Source: Nitrospinota bacterium
GTDB taxonomy: Bacteria; Nitrospinota_A; UBA7883; JACRGQ01
Assembly (NCBI GenBank): GCA_016200345.1
Contig: JACQEX010000062.1
Coordinates: 1 to 48,075 of the forward strand
Length of the DNA: 48,075 nt
Direction: 5' to 3'
The first letter of the stretch is position 1. The number at the start of each line of letters is the position of its first letter. The position numbers were made by a program, and so were the translations under genes. The notes under the pieces are model-generated. The model searched no databases. It worked only from the letters and a program-made list of their open reading frames with translations, and was not told the origin of the DNA. This document shows, one piece after another, positions 9,520 through 18,762 of the stretch.

Positions 9520-9528
9520 GAGACGGCG

Positions 9529-11052
9529 ATGAAAGAATTGAACATAGCTGACCACAACACACTTTTTAAACGCGAGGAATACCAGACGTCGCGCCAGAAA
9601 AAAAAGGCCTTTGAAAACTGCGCCTCCGCAGAGGAGGTGCAAAAAACCGCCGAGTACACGCGCTCCGCGGAATACAAGGAAAAAAACATGAAGCGCGAGG
9701 CGCTTACGATAAACCCCTCCAAGGCTTGCCAGCCGCTCGGCGCGATACTCGCCGCCGTCGGGTTCGACGGGTGCCTTCCCTACGTGCACGGCTCGCAGGG
9801 TTGCACCGCCTACTTTCGCTCGCACTTCAACAGGCACTTTAAGGAGCCGTTCGCGGCGGTGTCCGACTCCATGACCGAGGATTCGGCGGTGTTCGGCGGG
9901 CAGAAGAACATGATTGCCGGCCTTAAAAACGCGCACGACATCTACAAGCCGAAAATGATCGCCGTCAGCACCACCTGCATGGCGGAGGTGATTGGGGACG
10001 ACCTGAACGCGTTCATAAAAAATTCGCGCAAGGAGGGAAGCGTGCCGGAGCGCTTCCCGATACCGTTCGCCCACACCCCCTCGTTTGTCGGTAGCCACGT
10101 TACGGGCTACGACAACATGATGCGCGGAATGCTGTTCCACCTGACGCACGGAACTTTCAAAGTCGCGGAGACCGAAAAAATCAACATCATTCCGGGCTTC
10201 GACGGATACACGGTCGGCAACATCGCGGAAATAAAGAGAATCCTGGACCTGATGGACGTCAAATACATCGTGCTCGGGGACAACAGCGACATCCTAAACA
10301 CGCCGATGGACGGCGAGTTCCGCCTTTACTCCGGCGGCACGACGATAGAGCAGACAAAGGAGGCGATGAGCAGTAAGGCCACCTTCTCGCTTCTTGGCGA
10401 CAGCACCTACAAGGCGACGGCAGAACTGCTCAAAAACGACTGGATGCAAACCTACGTCGGGGACGTCGTTCCGCTGGGCGTTTCCGGCACGGACAAATTC
10501 CTAATGAAGGTCAGCGAGATAACCGGAAAACCCATTCCCAAGGAGTTGGAGAAGGAGCGCGGGCAGGCGTTGGACGCCATCGCGGACAGCAACTACTATC
10601 TCCACGGAAAAAAGTTCGCCATCTACGGCGACCCGAGCTACGTGGAGGCAATCACCGACTTCCTTATGGAGTGCGGGGCCGAGCCGAAACACGTGGTCAG
10701 CACCAACGGAACGAAAAGGTGGGGCAAAGAACTTACCAAAAAACTTGCCGGCCTTGAGTTTGGCAAAAAAGCGACCGTCCACCACGGGGCGGATCTTTGG
10801 CAGTTGCGCTCCCTGATGGCCACGGAGCCGGTGGATTTCCTTATAGGAAACACGCACGGGAAAATTATGGCGAAGGAGTTGAACGTGCCGCTCGTAAGAA
10901 TCGGCTTCCCGATTTTCGACAGGCACCACCTCCACCGGTACCCGGTATTTGGGTATAAGGGGGTTGTCAACCTTCTTCAATGGACGGTCAACACATTATT
11001 GGAAGACCTGGATCGCAACGCAGGCGAGCATAACTTTGACTATGTGAGGTAA
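9529..11052 (+). CDS. nifK: Nitrogenase MoFe protein beta chain NifK
   Basis: NifK (507 residues) supplies the other half of the P-cluster through Cys67 (SKACQPLG), Cys92 (GSQGCTAYF) and Cys150 ([12 protein letters not shown]). Ser185 (TPSFVGSH) corresponds to the serine that binds the oxidised P-cluster. The first 60 residues are the N-terminal extension found in Group I enzymes, which wraps around NifD. The C-terminal part has [19 protein letters not shown], typical of the beta chain. A ribosome site (GGAGACGGCG) precedes the ATG at 9529. nifE follows after 5 bases. Confidence 0.99.
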   Translation: MKELNIADHNTLFKREEYQTSRQKKKAFENCASAEEVQKTAEYTRSAEYKEKNMKREALTINPSKACQPLGAILAAVGFDGCLPYVHGSQGCTAYFRSHFNRHFKEPFAAVSDSMTEDSAVFGGQKNMIAGLKNAHDIYKPKMIAVSTTCMAEVIGDDLNAFIKNSRKEGSVPERFPIPFAHTPSFVGSHVTGYDNMMRGMLFHLTHGTFKVAETEKINIIPGFDGYTVGNIAEIKRILDLMDVKYIVLGDNSDILNTPMDGEFRLYSGGTTIEQTKEAMSSKATFSLLGDSTYKATAELLKNDWMQTYVGDVVPLGVSGTDKFLMKVSEITGKPIPKELEKERGQALDAIADSNYYLHGKKFAIYGDPSYVEAITDFLMECGAEPKHVVSTNGTKRWGKELTKKLAGLEFGKKATVHHGADLWQLRSLMATEPVDFLIGNTHGKIMAKELNVPLVRIGFPIFDRHHLHRYPVFGYKGVVNLLQWTVNTLLEDLDRNAGEHNFDYVR

Positions 11053-11057
11053 GGCAC

Positions 11058-12410
11058 GTGAATCTTTCGGCCATAAGGGAGTTGTACAAGGAGCCGGACT
11101 GTTCGCACAACGCGAAAAAGGAGGCAGACGCCTGTCCGCGCCCCACGCCGGGAAAAGCGGCCGGCGGTTGCTCGTTCGACGGCGCGTACATCTCCCTCGG
11201 CCCGATTGCCGACTGCGCCCACGTCGTCCACGGCCCATCGGGTTGCATCGCAAACACTTGGAACAACAGAGGCTCGCTCAGTTCCGGGCCGTCGCTGTTC
11301 AGAACGGCGTTTACCACCGATTTGGACAACAACGACGTCGTTTTCGGCGGAGAGAAAAAGCTCTTCAAGGCGGTGAGGAAAATAATTGACAAACACAGGC
11401 CGCCCGCGGTCTTCGTGTACCAAACCTGCGTGACGGCAATGATAGGGGACGACATTGACGCGCTATGCAAGGCGGTCTCGGAAAAAACCGGGACGCCGGT
11501 CATACCCGTGGACTCCCCCGGATTTACCGGCACGAAGAATTTCGGAAACCGCCTCGCCGGGGACGCGGTGCTAAGGCACGTCATCGGAACGATGGAACCG
11601 GCGACTCCGCACCCCTTCAACGTGAACCTAATCGGCGAATTCAACATAGCCGGGGAACTTTGGGCGATGCTCCCCTATTTTGACGAGTTGGGTATACGCC
11701 TGATTTGTTCGCTAAGCGGAGACGCGCGGTACCACCAGGTCGCCATGATGCACAGGGCGCAGGTGAACATGATGGTCTGCTCCCGCGCCCTTTTAAACGT
11801 CGCCCGAAGCATGAAGGAGAAATATGGAACACCGTATTTCGAGGGGTCGTTTTACGGTGCCGACAACACCTCGCGGGCGTTGATTAAAATTGCGGAGCTG
11901 ATGGGCGATCCCGCCCTTTTGGGAAAAACCAAGCAATTGTGCGAAAGGGAAAAGGAAAGAATCGCCCCGTCGCTGGAAAACCTTAGGGCAAGACTTGCGG
12001 GGAAAAAGGTTCTTCTTTACACAGGCGGCGTGAAAAGCTGGTCCATAGTCGGCGCCTTGCAGGAGCTGGGAATGACGGTCATCGCCACCGGCACTCGAAA
12101 ATCCACCGAGGAGGACAAGGAAAGAATACGCGGACTCATGGGGGACGACGCGACGATGATTTCGGAGGGAAACCCAAGAAAATTGCTGGAGGTGTTCCGA
12201 AAACAGAACGCCGACATCCTGATGGCCGGGGGCCGCAACCAATACACCGCGCTAAAGGCGCGAATACCGTTTGTGGACGTGAACCAAGAACGCCACCTAC
12301 CGTTCACAGGTTTCAACGGCCATGTAAGGCTTGCAGGCGCCGTGGCCGACGCAATCGAAAACCCGGTGTTTGCCATGACGCGCGAACCCTCTCCTTTTGG
12401 TGGAATATGA
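11058..12410 (+). CDS. nifE: FeMo-cofactor scaffold subunit NifE
   Basis: NifE (450 residues) forms the NifE2N2 scaffold, where NifB-co is turned into FeMo-cofactor with Mo and homocitrate. It is a NifD paralogue: Cys38 (AGGCSFDG), Cys63 ([10 protein letters not shown]) and Cys124 ([12 protein letters not shown]) match the cluster-binding cysteines of NifE. A cysteine in [11 protein letters not shown] lies where NifD binds the cofactor. The start is a GTG at 11058 behind GAGG, 8 bases away. No in-frame ATG is available before the conserved part. The stop overlaps the nifN ATG as ATGA. Confidence 0.97.
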   Translation: MNLSAIRELYKEPDCSHNAKKEADACPRPTPGKAAGGCSFDGAYISLGPIADCAHVVHGPSGCIANTWNNRGSLSSGPSLFRTAFTTDLDNNDVVFGGEKKLFKAVRKIIDKHRPPAVFVYQTCVTAMIGDDIDALCKAVSEKTGTPVIPVDSPGFTGTKNFGNRLAGDAVLRHVIGTMEPATPHPFNVNLIGEFNIAGELWAMLPYFDELGIRLICSLSGDARYHQVAMMHRAQVNMMVCSRALLNVARSMKEKYGTPYFEGSFYGADNTSRALIKIAELMGDPALLGKTKQLCEREKERIAPSLENLRARLAGKKVLLYTGGVKSWSIVGALQELGMTVIATGTRKSTEEDKERIRGLMGDDATMISEGNPRKLLEVFRKQNADILMAGGRNQYTALKARIPFVDVNQERHLPFTGFNGHVRLAGAVADAIENPVFAMTREPSPFGGI

Positions 12411-13702
12411 AACAGCCGAAAAAAAACGTGACGGTTAATCCGCTTAGGCTCAGCCAGCCGTCCGGCGCGGCCCTTGCCTTTCTCGGAATCAAGGGGTGCA
12501 TCCCGCTCTGGCACGGCGTGCAGGGATGCACGGCTTTCGCAAAAATTCTTTTCATCCAACATTTCCGGGAGCCGATGCCTTTCCAGACCACCGCGCTCAC
12601 ACAAACAAGCGTGGTCATGGGCGGGGAGGAAAATATTTTCGAGGCGGTCGAAAACATTAAAAAAGACGCCAGATGCCTTGGAATTCTTACCACGGGCGTC
12701 GCGGAGACCAACGGCGCGGACATGGAAAGAATGGCCCGCGAAATTTCACGGAAGTTTCCCGGACTGCCCACGGCCGTCGTAAACACGCCGGATTTTGAGG
12801 GGACGCTTGAAACCGGCTGGGTCAAGGCCTGCCGTTCCGCGCTCGCTTCCTTCGCAAAAAAAAGGGCCATGCCGAGAAAATTGCAGTGCGCCGTCTTTGC
12901 GGGGCCGTATGTCACCCCCGGAGAGGTGGAATGGATTAGTGACGCCATTGTCATGTACGGCCTGCGATCCGTAATATTTCCGGATTTGGGCGACAGCCTT
13001 TACGGAAGGCTTTTAAAGAACGACTACTACGCATGCGCGTCGGGCGGAACAACGCTGGAGGAAATTGCGACGCTGGCCGACTCGGCGTTTGTAATTTCCA
13101 TAGGCTCCTCAATGAAAGAAATTGCGGGGAAATTTGCGGACGGCTCGGGTATTCCGGCGGAACATTTTGAGCATTTGAGCGACGTTCGGGAAATTGACCG
13201 TTTTTTCACGCTTCTCGGGGAAAAATCCGGAATCGAGGCACCGATGAAAATTGTCCGCCAGCGAGAGCACCTTATGGACGCAATGCTGGACGCCCAGTTT
13301 TATTTTCACGGTCGAACCGCGTGCGTGGCGGGAGACCACGATTTTATAAAACGATGGGGCGCGGCGATGGAGGGAATCGGCGCAAAGGCTCTTCGCTTTT
13401 CCTCGATTCAGGACGGCGAATGTCCGTTTGGAGACTTGGAAAATTTTAAGGGTTTTGCCGAGGCCAACGGCGCCGACCTCCTTATAGGCAACAGCCATGT
13501 GGCCGATTTGGCGGACGAGACCGGCCGTGCCGTCGTTCGCGCCGGGATTCCGGTGTACGACAGGTTCGGCGAAACGCAGTCCGTTCGCATTGGGTACGAG
13601 GGCCTCGCAAAACTGTACATGGATTGCGCAAACGCCCTCATGGAAAGACCGCCCCTCAGGGCGGTTCCATACAAGTCAACGCTACAAGAAACTTTGAGGT
13701 AA
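12407..13702 (+). CDS. nifN: FeMo-cofactor scaffold subunit NifN
   Basis: NifN (431 residues) is the NifK-like half of the NifEN scaffold. [20 protein letters not shown] with [17 protein letters not shown] near the N-terminus and [14 protein letters not shown] are characteristic. It keeps fewer cluster cysteines than NifK, as the family does: the NifK Cys150 equivalent is replaced ([12 protein letters not shown]). The C-terminal part has [17 protein letters not shown] and IPVYDRFGE. It begins in the nifE stop codon (ATGA), consistent with one-to-one synthesis of the partners. nifX follows after 2 bases. Confidence 0.96.
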   Translation: MKQPKKNVTVNPLRLSQPSGAALAFLGIKGCIPLWHGVQGCTAFAKILFIQHFREPMPFQTTALTQTSVVMGGEENIFEAVENIKKDARCLGILTTGVAETNGADMERMAREISRKFPGLPTAVVNTPDFEGTLETGWVKACRSALASFAKKRAMPRKLQCAVFAGPYVTPGEVEWISDAIVMYGLRSVIFPDLGDSLYGRLLKNDYYACASGGTTLEEIATLADSAFVISIGSSMKEIAGKFADGSGIPAEHFEHLSDVREIDRFFTLLGEKSGIEAPMKIVRQREHLMDAMLDAQFYFHGRTACVAGDHDFIKRWGAAMEGIGAKALRFSSIQDGECPFGDLENFKGFAEANGADLLIGNSHVADLADETGRAVVRAGIPVYDRFGETQSVRIGYEGLAKLYMDCANALMERPPLRAVPYKSTLQETLR

Positions 13703-13704
13703 TC

Positions 13705-14169
13705 ATGAAAGTGCTTTCCCAGGTAATCTATCCCACGGTTGAAAAGGGTTTTTTGCGGGTGGCGTTCGCCACGAACGACTGGCTAACGGTGAACGAACAT
13801 TTTGGCTGGGGCCGGCGGTTCATATTGCACGACGTGTCCAAGAACACGCACAAAATGGCCGGAAAAATCACATTCGACTCCGGTGAAATGGACGAAAAGG
13901 GAAACGACGACAAACTTTCCTCGAAAATAGAGGCATTGCGCGGATGCCACATAGTTTACGCGGAGGCGATTGGCGGAACGGCGGCGGCGCGGCTCACGCG
14001 GGAAAAAATACAACCCATGGTGGTAAAAGGGGAAAACGACATTTCCAAAATATTGGAGCAACTAAAGGAAGTTCTGGGCAAACCCGGAATCCCGCCGTGG
14101 CTTAGGAAACTAACGCGCGAGGAAGACATAAAACGGTTTGAAAGATTCGACGCGGAAGCGGACGATTAA
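13705..14169 (+). CDS. nifX: NifX, FeMo-cofactor precursor-binding protein
   Basis: NifX (154 residues) binds NifB-co or the VK-cluster and passes it to NifEN. Visible family features are RVAFATNDWLTVNEHFGWGRRF with its conserved histidine, HKMAGKITFD, and GCHIVYAEAIGGTAAARL. The tail IPPWLRKL is typical of NifX proteins. The ATG at 13705 has GAGG 6 bases upstream. A longer in-frame reading back to 13624 lies inside nifN and is rejected. It is followed by fdxB, as in the nifENX-fdxB order of alpha-proteobacteria, but without the two small NifX-associated genes (DUF269, DUF683) often found between them. Confidence 0.95.
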   Translation: MKVLSQVIYPTVEKGFLRVAFATNDWLTVNEHFGWGRRFILHDVSKNTHKMAGKITFDSGEMDEKGNDDKLSSKIEALRGCHIVYAEAIGGTAAARLTREKIQPMVVKGENDISKILEQLKEVLGKPGIPPWLRKLTREEDIKRFERFDAEADD

Positions 14170-14182
14170 AGGAGGCTCGATT

Positions 14183-14461
14183 ATGGAACAAATTGTCTCT
14201 TATAGAAAAAACGGCACTCCTTTCACGCCCCTGTACATTGCCGGCGTGAACCACGAAAAATGCATCGGGTGCGGACGATGCTTCAAGGTCTGCGGCGAGG
14301 AGGTGTTCACGCTCGTTGAAAGGGCGACGCTGGGGCTGGAGGACGACGACTACGAGGACGAAGGCGCAATGGTCATGAAGGTAAAAGACGATGGAAACTG
14401 CATTGGATGCTCCGCCTGTAAAAGGGTTTGTCCCAAGGGCGCCGTCACCCACGCAGTCTAG
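14183..14461 (+). CDS. fdxB: nif-specific ferredoxin III (2[4Fe-4S])
   Basis: This 92-residue cytosolic ferredoxin has two cluster motifs: CIGCGRCFKVC near residue 27 and CIGCSACKRVCP near residue 73. They are separated by a long acidic segment (LGLEDDDYEDEG). This layout is that of the nif-specific ferredoxin III family (FdxB), which sits downstream of nifX in many diazotrophs and is thought to supply electrons for cofactor assembly or to nitrogenase. AAAGGAGG lies 7 bases before the ATG at 14183, one of the strongest ribosome sites in the window. The longer in-frame start at 14138 is inside nifX and is rejected. Confidence 0.94.
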   Translation: MEQIVSYRKNGTPFTPLYIAGVNHEKCIGCGRCFKVCGEEVFTLVERATLGLEDDDYEDEGAMVMKVKDDGNCIGCSACKRVCPKGAVTHAV

Positions 14462-14468
14462 CCCACCG

Positions 14469-15374
14469 GTGGACGCGGGGGCGGTGCATGACCGAGCGTT
14501 GGGCTCCTACCTAGGGCTTGCGATCGGCGACGCACTTGGAGCCACAACCGAGTTTATGCGCCCGGCCGAAATAAGGGCCAAGTTCGGCCTGCACAAAAAT
14601 ATTGTCGGCGGCGGATGGCTTAGGTTGCGACAAGGGGCGGTGACCGACGACACACAGATGGCCCTGTATCTCGGAGAGGCCATTTTGGAGTCCAACGGCA
14701 TGAACGCCAAAAACGTCGCCGACAAATTTATCGCGTGGATGCGCGCCAAGCCGCCGGACATTGGCGGAACCATCAGACGTTCGCTTCAAATGTACCTTGT
14801 AGACGGACGCTTGGTCGCCGAGGAGTCGGAGTACTCCGCCGGAAACGGGGCCGCTATGCGGATCCTGCCTACGGTGCTTGCGTCGTTATACGATCCGGGA
14901 AAAATGCGAGCCTGGACTTTGGAGCAGGCGCACGTGACGCACAACAACGCGGAATCCGACGGGGGCACGCTTATTTTGGCGGAACTGACCCGTCTGGCCA
15001 TTGTTTACGGCCAGTCGGCCCCGCTTCACACTGCGGCAAGAAGCTTTTTTGAAATCTTCCCCGCGTTCGACCACAAGCTCTACAAAGGGGATGCCGACGG
15101 CTACATAGTGAACACAGTGCGGACCGTCCTGCATTATTTTTTTAACACGCGCGATTTCGAGTCCTGCCTTCTCGGCATAGTCAACCAAGGGGGGGACGCC
15201 GACACGAACGGCGCGATAGCTGGAATGATAGCCGGTGCGTTCTACGGCCCGTCGGCAATACCAACCCGCTGGCTGGCCCGCCTTGACCCGAAAGTTAAAA
15301 GCCAAATCGAGAATCAGACGAGGGAGCTACTCGCCAAATTCCACCCCGCGACAAATTCAGAAATATTTTTGTAA
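14469..15374 (+). CDS. draG: DraG, ADP-ribosyl-dinitrogenase reductase glycohydrolase
   Basis: DraG removes ADP-ribose from NifH Arg99 and so reactivates nitrogenase. Diagnostic segments are HDRALGSYLGLAIGDALGAT, VTDDTQM (metal-binding aspartates), SAGNGAAMR, and NQGGDADTNGAIAGMIAGA. The last holds the other metal ligands of the two-manganese site. A GTG at 14469 (301 residues) gives the same N-terminal length as Rhodospirillum DraG. A second GTG at 14484 is possible, and the ATG at 14391 would overlap fdxB by 71 bases. The ribosome site is weak, so it may depend on translation of fdxB. Its partner gene draT is 7 kb away in a different transcription unit. Confidence 0.93.
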   Translation: MDAGAVHDRALGSYLGLAIGDALGATTEFMRPAEIRAKFGLHKNIVGGGWLRLRQGAVTDDTQMALYLGEAILESNGMNAKNVADKFIAWMRAKPPDIGGTIRRSLQMYLVDGRLVAEESEYSAGNGAAMRILPTVLASLYDPGKMRAWTLEQAHVTHNNAESDGGTLILAELTRLAIVYGQSAPLHTAARSFFEIFPAFDHKLYKGDADGYIVNTVRTVLHYFFNTRDFESCLLGIVNQGGDADTNGAIAGMIAGAFYGPSAIPTRWLARLDPKVKSQIENQTRELLAKFHPATNSEIFL

Positions 15375-15400
15375 GCGACGAGCTCCCGAAATAAGAAGCG

Positions 15401-16036
15401 TTGGCTTCGATACAAAGCAAACATTTTTGTCTTTTTGCCAACCGAACTTTTTCCCAAGCACTACGAGAATTGACGGTTTTCCACAATAATAACGCTCGAT
15501 TTGTCCTCGAGGAGGAGTCCGACCTCTCCGCGCCGGAAAACGATGCCGGCGACAATTTCGACAGCCACTTCGGCCTCTACCAAACGGCCATGCGCGAGGT
15601 CGGCGCCGACGTCTCGGCGGTTTCCGAGTTCGTGCTTTTCGCCCGGAAGAACGGCATAAGGCCTGCGCTGAAGGAGAGCCGTCTGCCGAAGCCGTCGCGA
15701 ACATTTATGGGGACGACCTTCGGATTTATTGATTCGGGAAAGCCCCACGTCGTCTGCGCGGCCCTCGCGCTCGGCCGGGAGAAGATAATTCCCGAGATGT
15801 TCCGCGCCCTAATCAAGGAGATGAAAATCACCAAGGAAAACGCGCCAAAATTTCACTTCTACCTGGAAAGACACATACACCTGGACGAGGACTTCCATTT
15901 TCCATACGCCATACGACTTCTTAACGAACTGTGCGAAGGCGACACGGTGAAGGTCTTCGAGGCGGAGGAGGCGGCAAAAAAGGCGATAGAGGCGCGCATA
16001 CTATTTTGGGACGGGATCCTCTCCGCGTTGCGGTAG
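15401..16036 (+). CDS. DUF3050 family heme-oxygenase-like protein, probably 5'-truncated
   Basis: The 211-residue reading frame matches DUF3050 from ARFVLEEESD through SHFGLYQTAM, LGREKIIPEMF, FHFYLERHIHLDED and ARILFWDGIL. DUF3050 belongs to the heme-oxygenase-like fold, which includes diiron oxidases and oxygenases. The Glu of EEESD, the His of SHF and the E..H of LERHIHLDED could be metal ligands (inference). The N-terminus looks short by about 25 residues: a TAA lies at 15392-15394 and the only near start is a TTG at 15401 with no ribosome site. It may be a live gene with a reduced first helix, or the relic of one. It is 26 bases after draG and its stop abuts that of modC. No function is known for the family in nitrogen fixation. 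Confidence 0.7.
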   Translation: MASIQSKHFCLFANRTFSQALRELTVFHNNNARFVLEEESDLSAPENDAGDNFDSHFGLYQTAMREVGADVSAVSEFVLFARKNGIRPALKESRLPKPSRTFMGTTFGFIDSGKPHVVCAALALGREKIIPEMFRALIKEMKITKENAPKFHFYLERHIHLDEDFHFPYAIRLLNELCEGDTVKVFEAEEAAKKAIEARILFWDGILSALR

Positions 16037-16936
16037 TCAGTTTCTGTTGTAAAAAGGGAGCTCCAGGCCCGGTTTGACGATGTGCGGGTTGAACGCCTTG
16101 CTTATAAGCAAAACCTTGTCCCCGACTGAAAAAGAGCTTATTTCCTCCTCAGCCGCCATTACCTTTACGATCGTGTTGCCAACTATCACCGACACCACGT
16201 ACACCACGTCCTGCTTTTCAATCGCGGAAATTTCTCCCGCAAATCGAAACTGCCCGGCGGGATTTTGGTCGGAATATACGCCGGACGGCTTGCCCCTTCG
16301 CAAAACCCTGCCGGCCTCCAATATGAACACGTCCGTCGCCATCTTAAAAACCTCCGACAACTCGTGCGTTACCATTATCGTGGTCAGCCCGAACTCGCGG
16401 TGCATCGCCAAAAGCTCGTCTTGAAGCCCAGCCCTGCTTTCCACGTCCAGCGCGGACATCGGCTCGTCCAGCAACAAAAGCCCGGGTTTTCTTGCCAGCG
16501 CGCGCGCCACCGCCACCCTCTGCTTTTCGCCGCCGGAAAGCTCGGCGGGGTTTCTAGACTGCAAACTGCCCAAATTGGCGGCCTCCACCAAACGCCGAAC
16601 CCAGTCCATGTTGTTTTTCCCGGCGGCATAAACAATGTTTTCAAAAACCGTCATGTTCGGAAAAAGAGCGTAGTCCTGAAACACCATCCCGACCCCGCGT
16701 TTCTGCGGCGCAAGATTTATGGACTCGCCCTTGTCGTGCCATGCCACGCCGTCCACTGTTATCACACCGTCGTCCGGCTCCAGCAGGCCGGCAATCATTC
16801 TAAGAAGCGTGGTTTTGCCGGAGCCGGATTTCCCGTAAAGGGCGACGAAGGCATTTTGCGCCACCTCCATTTTCACGTCCAGCGAAAATTCCCGCCCGTC
16901 CGAGGCGAATTTTTTTCGTATGTCCACGGTAATCAT
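16037..16936 (-). CDS. modC: Molybdate ABC transporter ATPase ModC
   Basis: ModC (299 residues) energises molybdate import. The ABC domain has Walker A GKSGSGKTT, Q-loop FQDYALFPN, signature LSGGEKQR, Walker B LLLLDEP and the switch His in MVTHE. The C-terminal 65 residues form a TOBE domain (ISAIEKQDVVYVVSVIVGNTIVKVM), which in ModC binds oxyanion and inhibits transport. It is the last gene of the nifB operon, 1 base after modB. Its stop codon directly abuts the stop of the convergent DUF3050 gene. Confidence 0.96.
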   Translation of the reverse strand: MITVDIRKKFASDGREFSLDVKMEVAQNAFVALYGKSGSGKTTLLRMIAGLLEPDDGVITVDGVAWHDKGESINLAPQKRGVGMVFQDYALFPNMTVFENIVYAAGKNNMDWVRRLVEAANLGSLQSRNPAELSGGEKQRVAVARALARKPGLLLLDEPMSALDVESRAGLQDELLAMHREFGLTTIMVTHELSEVFKMATDVFILEAGRVLRRGKPSGVYSDQNPAGQFRFAGEISAIEKQDVVYVVSVIVGNTIVKVMAAEEEISSFSVGDKVLLISKAFNPHIVKPGLELPFYNRN

Positions 16937-16937
16937 T

Positions 16938-17612
16938 TCAGGCGACCTTTATGCCGCGCTTGTTTATAAAATAGGCCGCCGCAAGCACCGCAAAGGAGAC
17001 GGCGACCAGAAATAGCGCGTAGCTGTTGGCGTTTGCGTACCGCATCGCCTCCACCTCCTCGTATATCGCGACGGAGGCGACGCGCGTCTCGCCCGGTATG
17101 TTTCCGCCAATCATGAGGACGACCCCGAACTCCCCGACCGTGTGGGCGAACGTAAGCACCACGCCGGAAAGCGCCGCCGACCTGATGTTTGGCAGAACGA
17201 CCCTCAGGAATGTCTCCAGCCGCGACTTGCCGAGGGTGTAGGACGCCTCGGCCAGCGAGTTCGGCAGGGCCGAAAACCCAGATTGCAGAGGCTGTACCAT
17301 AAACGGGAGGGAATAAATCACCGAGCCGACCAACAGCCCCCAAAAAGTGAACAACAACCTCACGTTGAAATAATCGGCAAGAATTTTGCCCAACCCGTAA
17401 CCGGGGCCGAACGCAACCAAAAGATAAAACCCAAGCACGGAAGGCGGCAGAACCAACGGCATGGCGACAAGCGCCTCCGTAAGAAACTTATATTTGAAAC
17501 TCGTCCGGGCAAGCCAGTGCGCCATCGGAAGGCCGACCAAAAATAATATTACGGTGGCCGCCGTGGCGAGTTTAACCGTTAAAAAAATCGGCCCGAAGTC
17601 AAACCCCGGCAT
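16938..17612 (-). CDS. modB: Molybdate ABC transporter permease ModB
   Basis: ModB (224 residues) has about five hydrophobic spans, among them FLTVKLATAATVILFLVGLP, LVAMPLVLPPSVLGFYLLVA and SYALFLVAVSFAVLAAAYF. It also has the ABC-permease coupling loop LAEASYTLGKSRLETFLRVVLP, the EAA motif. FAHTVGEFGVVLMIGGNIPG is characteristic of ModB. The first 14 bases overlap the end of the tandem-Mop gene and the stop is 1 base before the modC ATG, so the transporter is tightly co-translated. Confidence 0.95.
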   Translation of the reverse strand: MPGFDFGPIFLTVKLATAATVILFLVGLPMAHWLARTSFKYKFLTEALVAMPLVLPPSVLGFYLLVAFGPGYGLGKILADYFNVRLLFTFWGLLVGSVIYSLPFMVQPLQSGFSALPNSLAEASYTLGKSRLETFLRVVLPNIRSAALSGVVLTFAHTVGEFGVVLMIGGNIPGETRVASVAIYEEVEAMRYANANSYALFLVAVSFAVLAAAYFINKRGIKVA

Positions 17613-18015
17613 TTTCAGACTCCATTAAAAGCATGTCGCTGGCCTTCACCATCCCCTGCACCGCGTCCCCGGCCTTTATGTCCAGCCGCGCCACGGAGCG
17701 CGAGGTGATTAGCGACACGACCTTGGTTCCATTGTAGTCCAAAACAATTCTGGACATCACCTTTCCGCTTTCGACCGATTTCACGACGGAGTTAATCCGG
17801 TTTCTTATGGAGATTCGGCAGTCAGGTTCCTTGCTTATGGAGACGGAGGTCTCCTTGAATAGAAGCGACACCACCCTCCCCTCGACAAGAAACGGCGAGG
17901 CCGACGGCGAGTCCAGCACCAGGGAGGAAAAAACGTCCCCCCCGACCGCCACGTCAACCAGCGAGACCGATTCGGTTGACTCCACCTTGGATATTACCCC
18001 CTTAAGCCGATTCAT
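17599..18015 (-). CDS. Tandem Mop (TOBE) molybdate-binding protein, ModG-like
   Basis: The 138-residue protein consists of two Mop/TOBE repeats. The first is MNRLKGVISKVESTESVSLV to VSLLFKETSVSI (residues 1-63). The second is ISIRNRINSVVKSVESGKVM to VQGMVKASDMLL (68-132). Both have the SRNR-like and KASD-type ends of molbindin. There is no DNA-binding domain, so it is not a full ModE. It is most likely a cytoplasmic molybdate store or buffer of the ModG type. It lies inside the modA-modB stretch, with an ATGA overlap with modA and a 14-base overlap with modB. The placement suggests that molybdate is captured as it enters. Confidence 0.85.
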   Translation of the reverse strand: MNRLKGVISKVESTESVSLVDVAVGGDVFSSLVLDSPSASPFLVEGRVVSLLFKETSVSISKEPDCRISIRNRINSVVKSVESGKVMSRIVLDYNGTKVVSLITSRSVARLDIKAGDAVQGMVKASDMLLMESENAGV

Positions 18016-18761
18016 GGCGTTTTGTACCCGTATTTCTGAAGTATCTTTTTTCCCGCCGGGGAAAGGACGTATTGGAAAAACTTTTCCGCCCCCGTGTTTC
18101 CCGAGGCGTGTTTTAGAACCACCGCCCCCTGCCCAATCTCCTCGGCCCCCGGAATTTCAACCCATTTCCCGACGCCGGCCATTTGCGGAGACAGCACCAC
18201 GGATTTTGAAGTGAAACCGGCCGACACAGCCTTGGAGAAAACCATCTGGGACGCCTGTGATACGCTCTCGCCAAAAACAAGCCGTCCTTTTACCTTGTCA
18301 TAAACCCCCTCTTTTTTCATCGCCGCCACCGCAACCCTTCCGTAGGGGGCAAGGTAGGGGTTGCCCACCGCGATTTTACGAACCGACGGTGAGAGAAGCG
18401 ATTTAACACCGTCCGACACGTCCGTTCCGTCGTTGGACCAGAGCACCAGCGAGCCGACCGCGTAAATGACCGGAGGCGCGGACGAATAACCGGCCTCGAA
18501 AGTTTTTTGGGCATAATTTACGTCCGCCGCAAAAAAGAGGTCGTAGGACGCGCCGGCCATTATCTGCGCCGAAATCTGCCCCGACGAACCGGATATTATG
18601 TTGGATTTGACGCCGGTTTCGGCCAGCACCGCCGAGGCAATCTCCTCCATCGCCGGCCGCGCGTTGGCGGCCACCGCCACGTTGACGACCACCGGCTCCG
18701 TCGCAAAGGAGGACAAATGGAAAGCCGTCAAAAATAAAGTCGTTAAAAAATATTTTTTCAT
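18012..18761 (-). CDS. modA: Periplasmic molybdate-binding protein ModA
   Basis: ModA (249 residues) has a signal peptide (MKKYFLTTLFLTAFHLSSFA) and the periplasmic-binding-protein features of the molybdate family: VAVAANARPAMEEIA, SGSSGQISAQIMAGASYD, LFFAADVNYA, and NPYLAPYGRVAVAAM. It delivers molybdate to ModBC. The stop lies in the ATGA shared with the tandem-Mop gene. The start is 1 base after the hesA stop. Having its own modA inside a nif operon makes Mo uptake a part of nitrogenase biosynthesis here. Confidence 0.95.
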   Translation of the reverse strand: MKKYFLTTLFLTAFHLSSFATEPVVVNVAVAANARPAMEEIASAVLAETGVKSNIISGSSGQISAQIMAGASYDLFFAADVNYAQKTFEAGYSSAPPVIYAVGSLVLWSNDGTDVSDGVKSLLSPSVRKIAVGNPYLAPYGRVAVAAMKKEGVYDKVKGRLVFGESVSQASQMVFSKAVSAGFTSKSVVLSPQMAGVGKWVEIPGAEEIGQGAVVLKHASGNTGAEKFFQYVLSPAGKKILQKYGYKTP

Positions 18762-18762
18762 C

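Noticed and set aside
8992-10149. Long minus-strand reading frame (385 codons) across nifD/nifK
   Set aside because: It lies antisense to two certain genes, has no recognisable domain, and arises from the GC-rich codon bias of the plus strand.
8077-11052. Vanadium or iron-only nitrogenase
   Set aside because: No delta-subunit gene (vnfG/anfG) lies between the alpha and beta genes, and the modABC-nifV-nifEN context is that of Mo nitrogenase.
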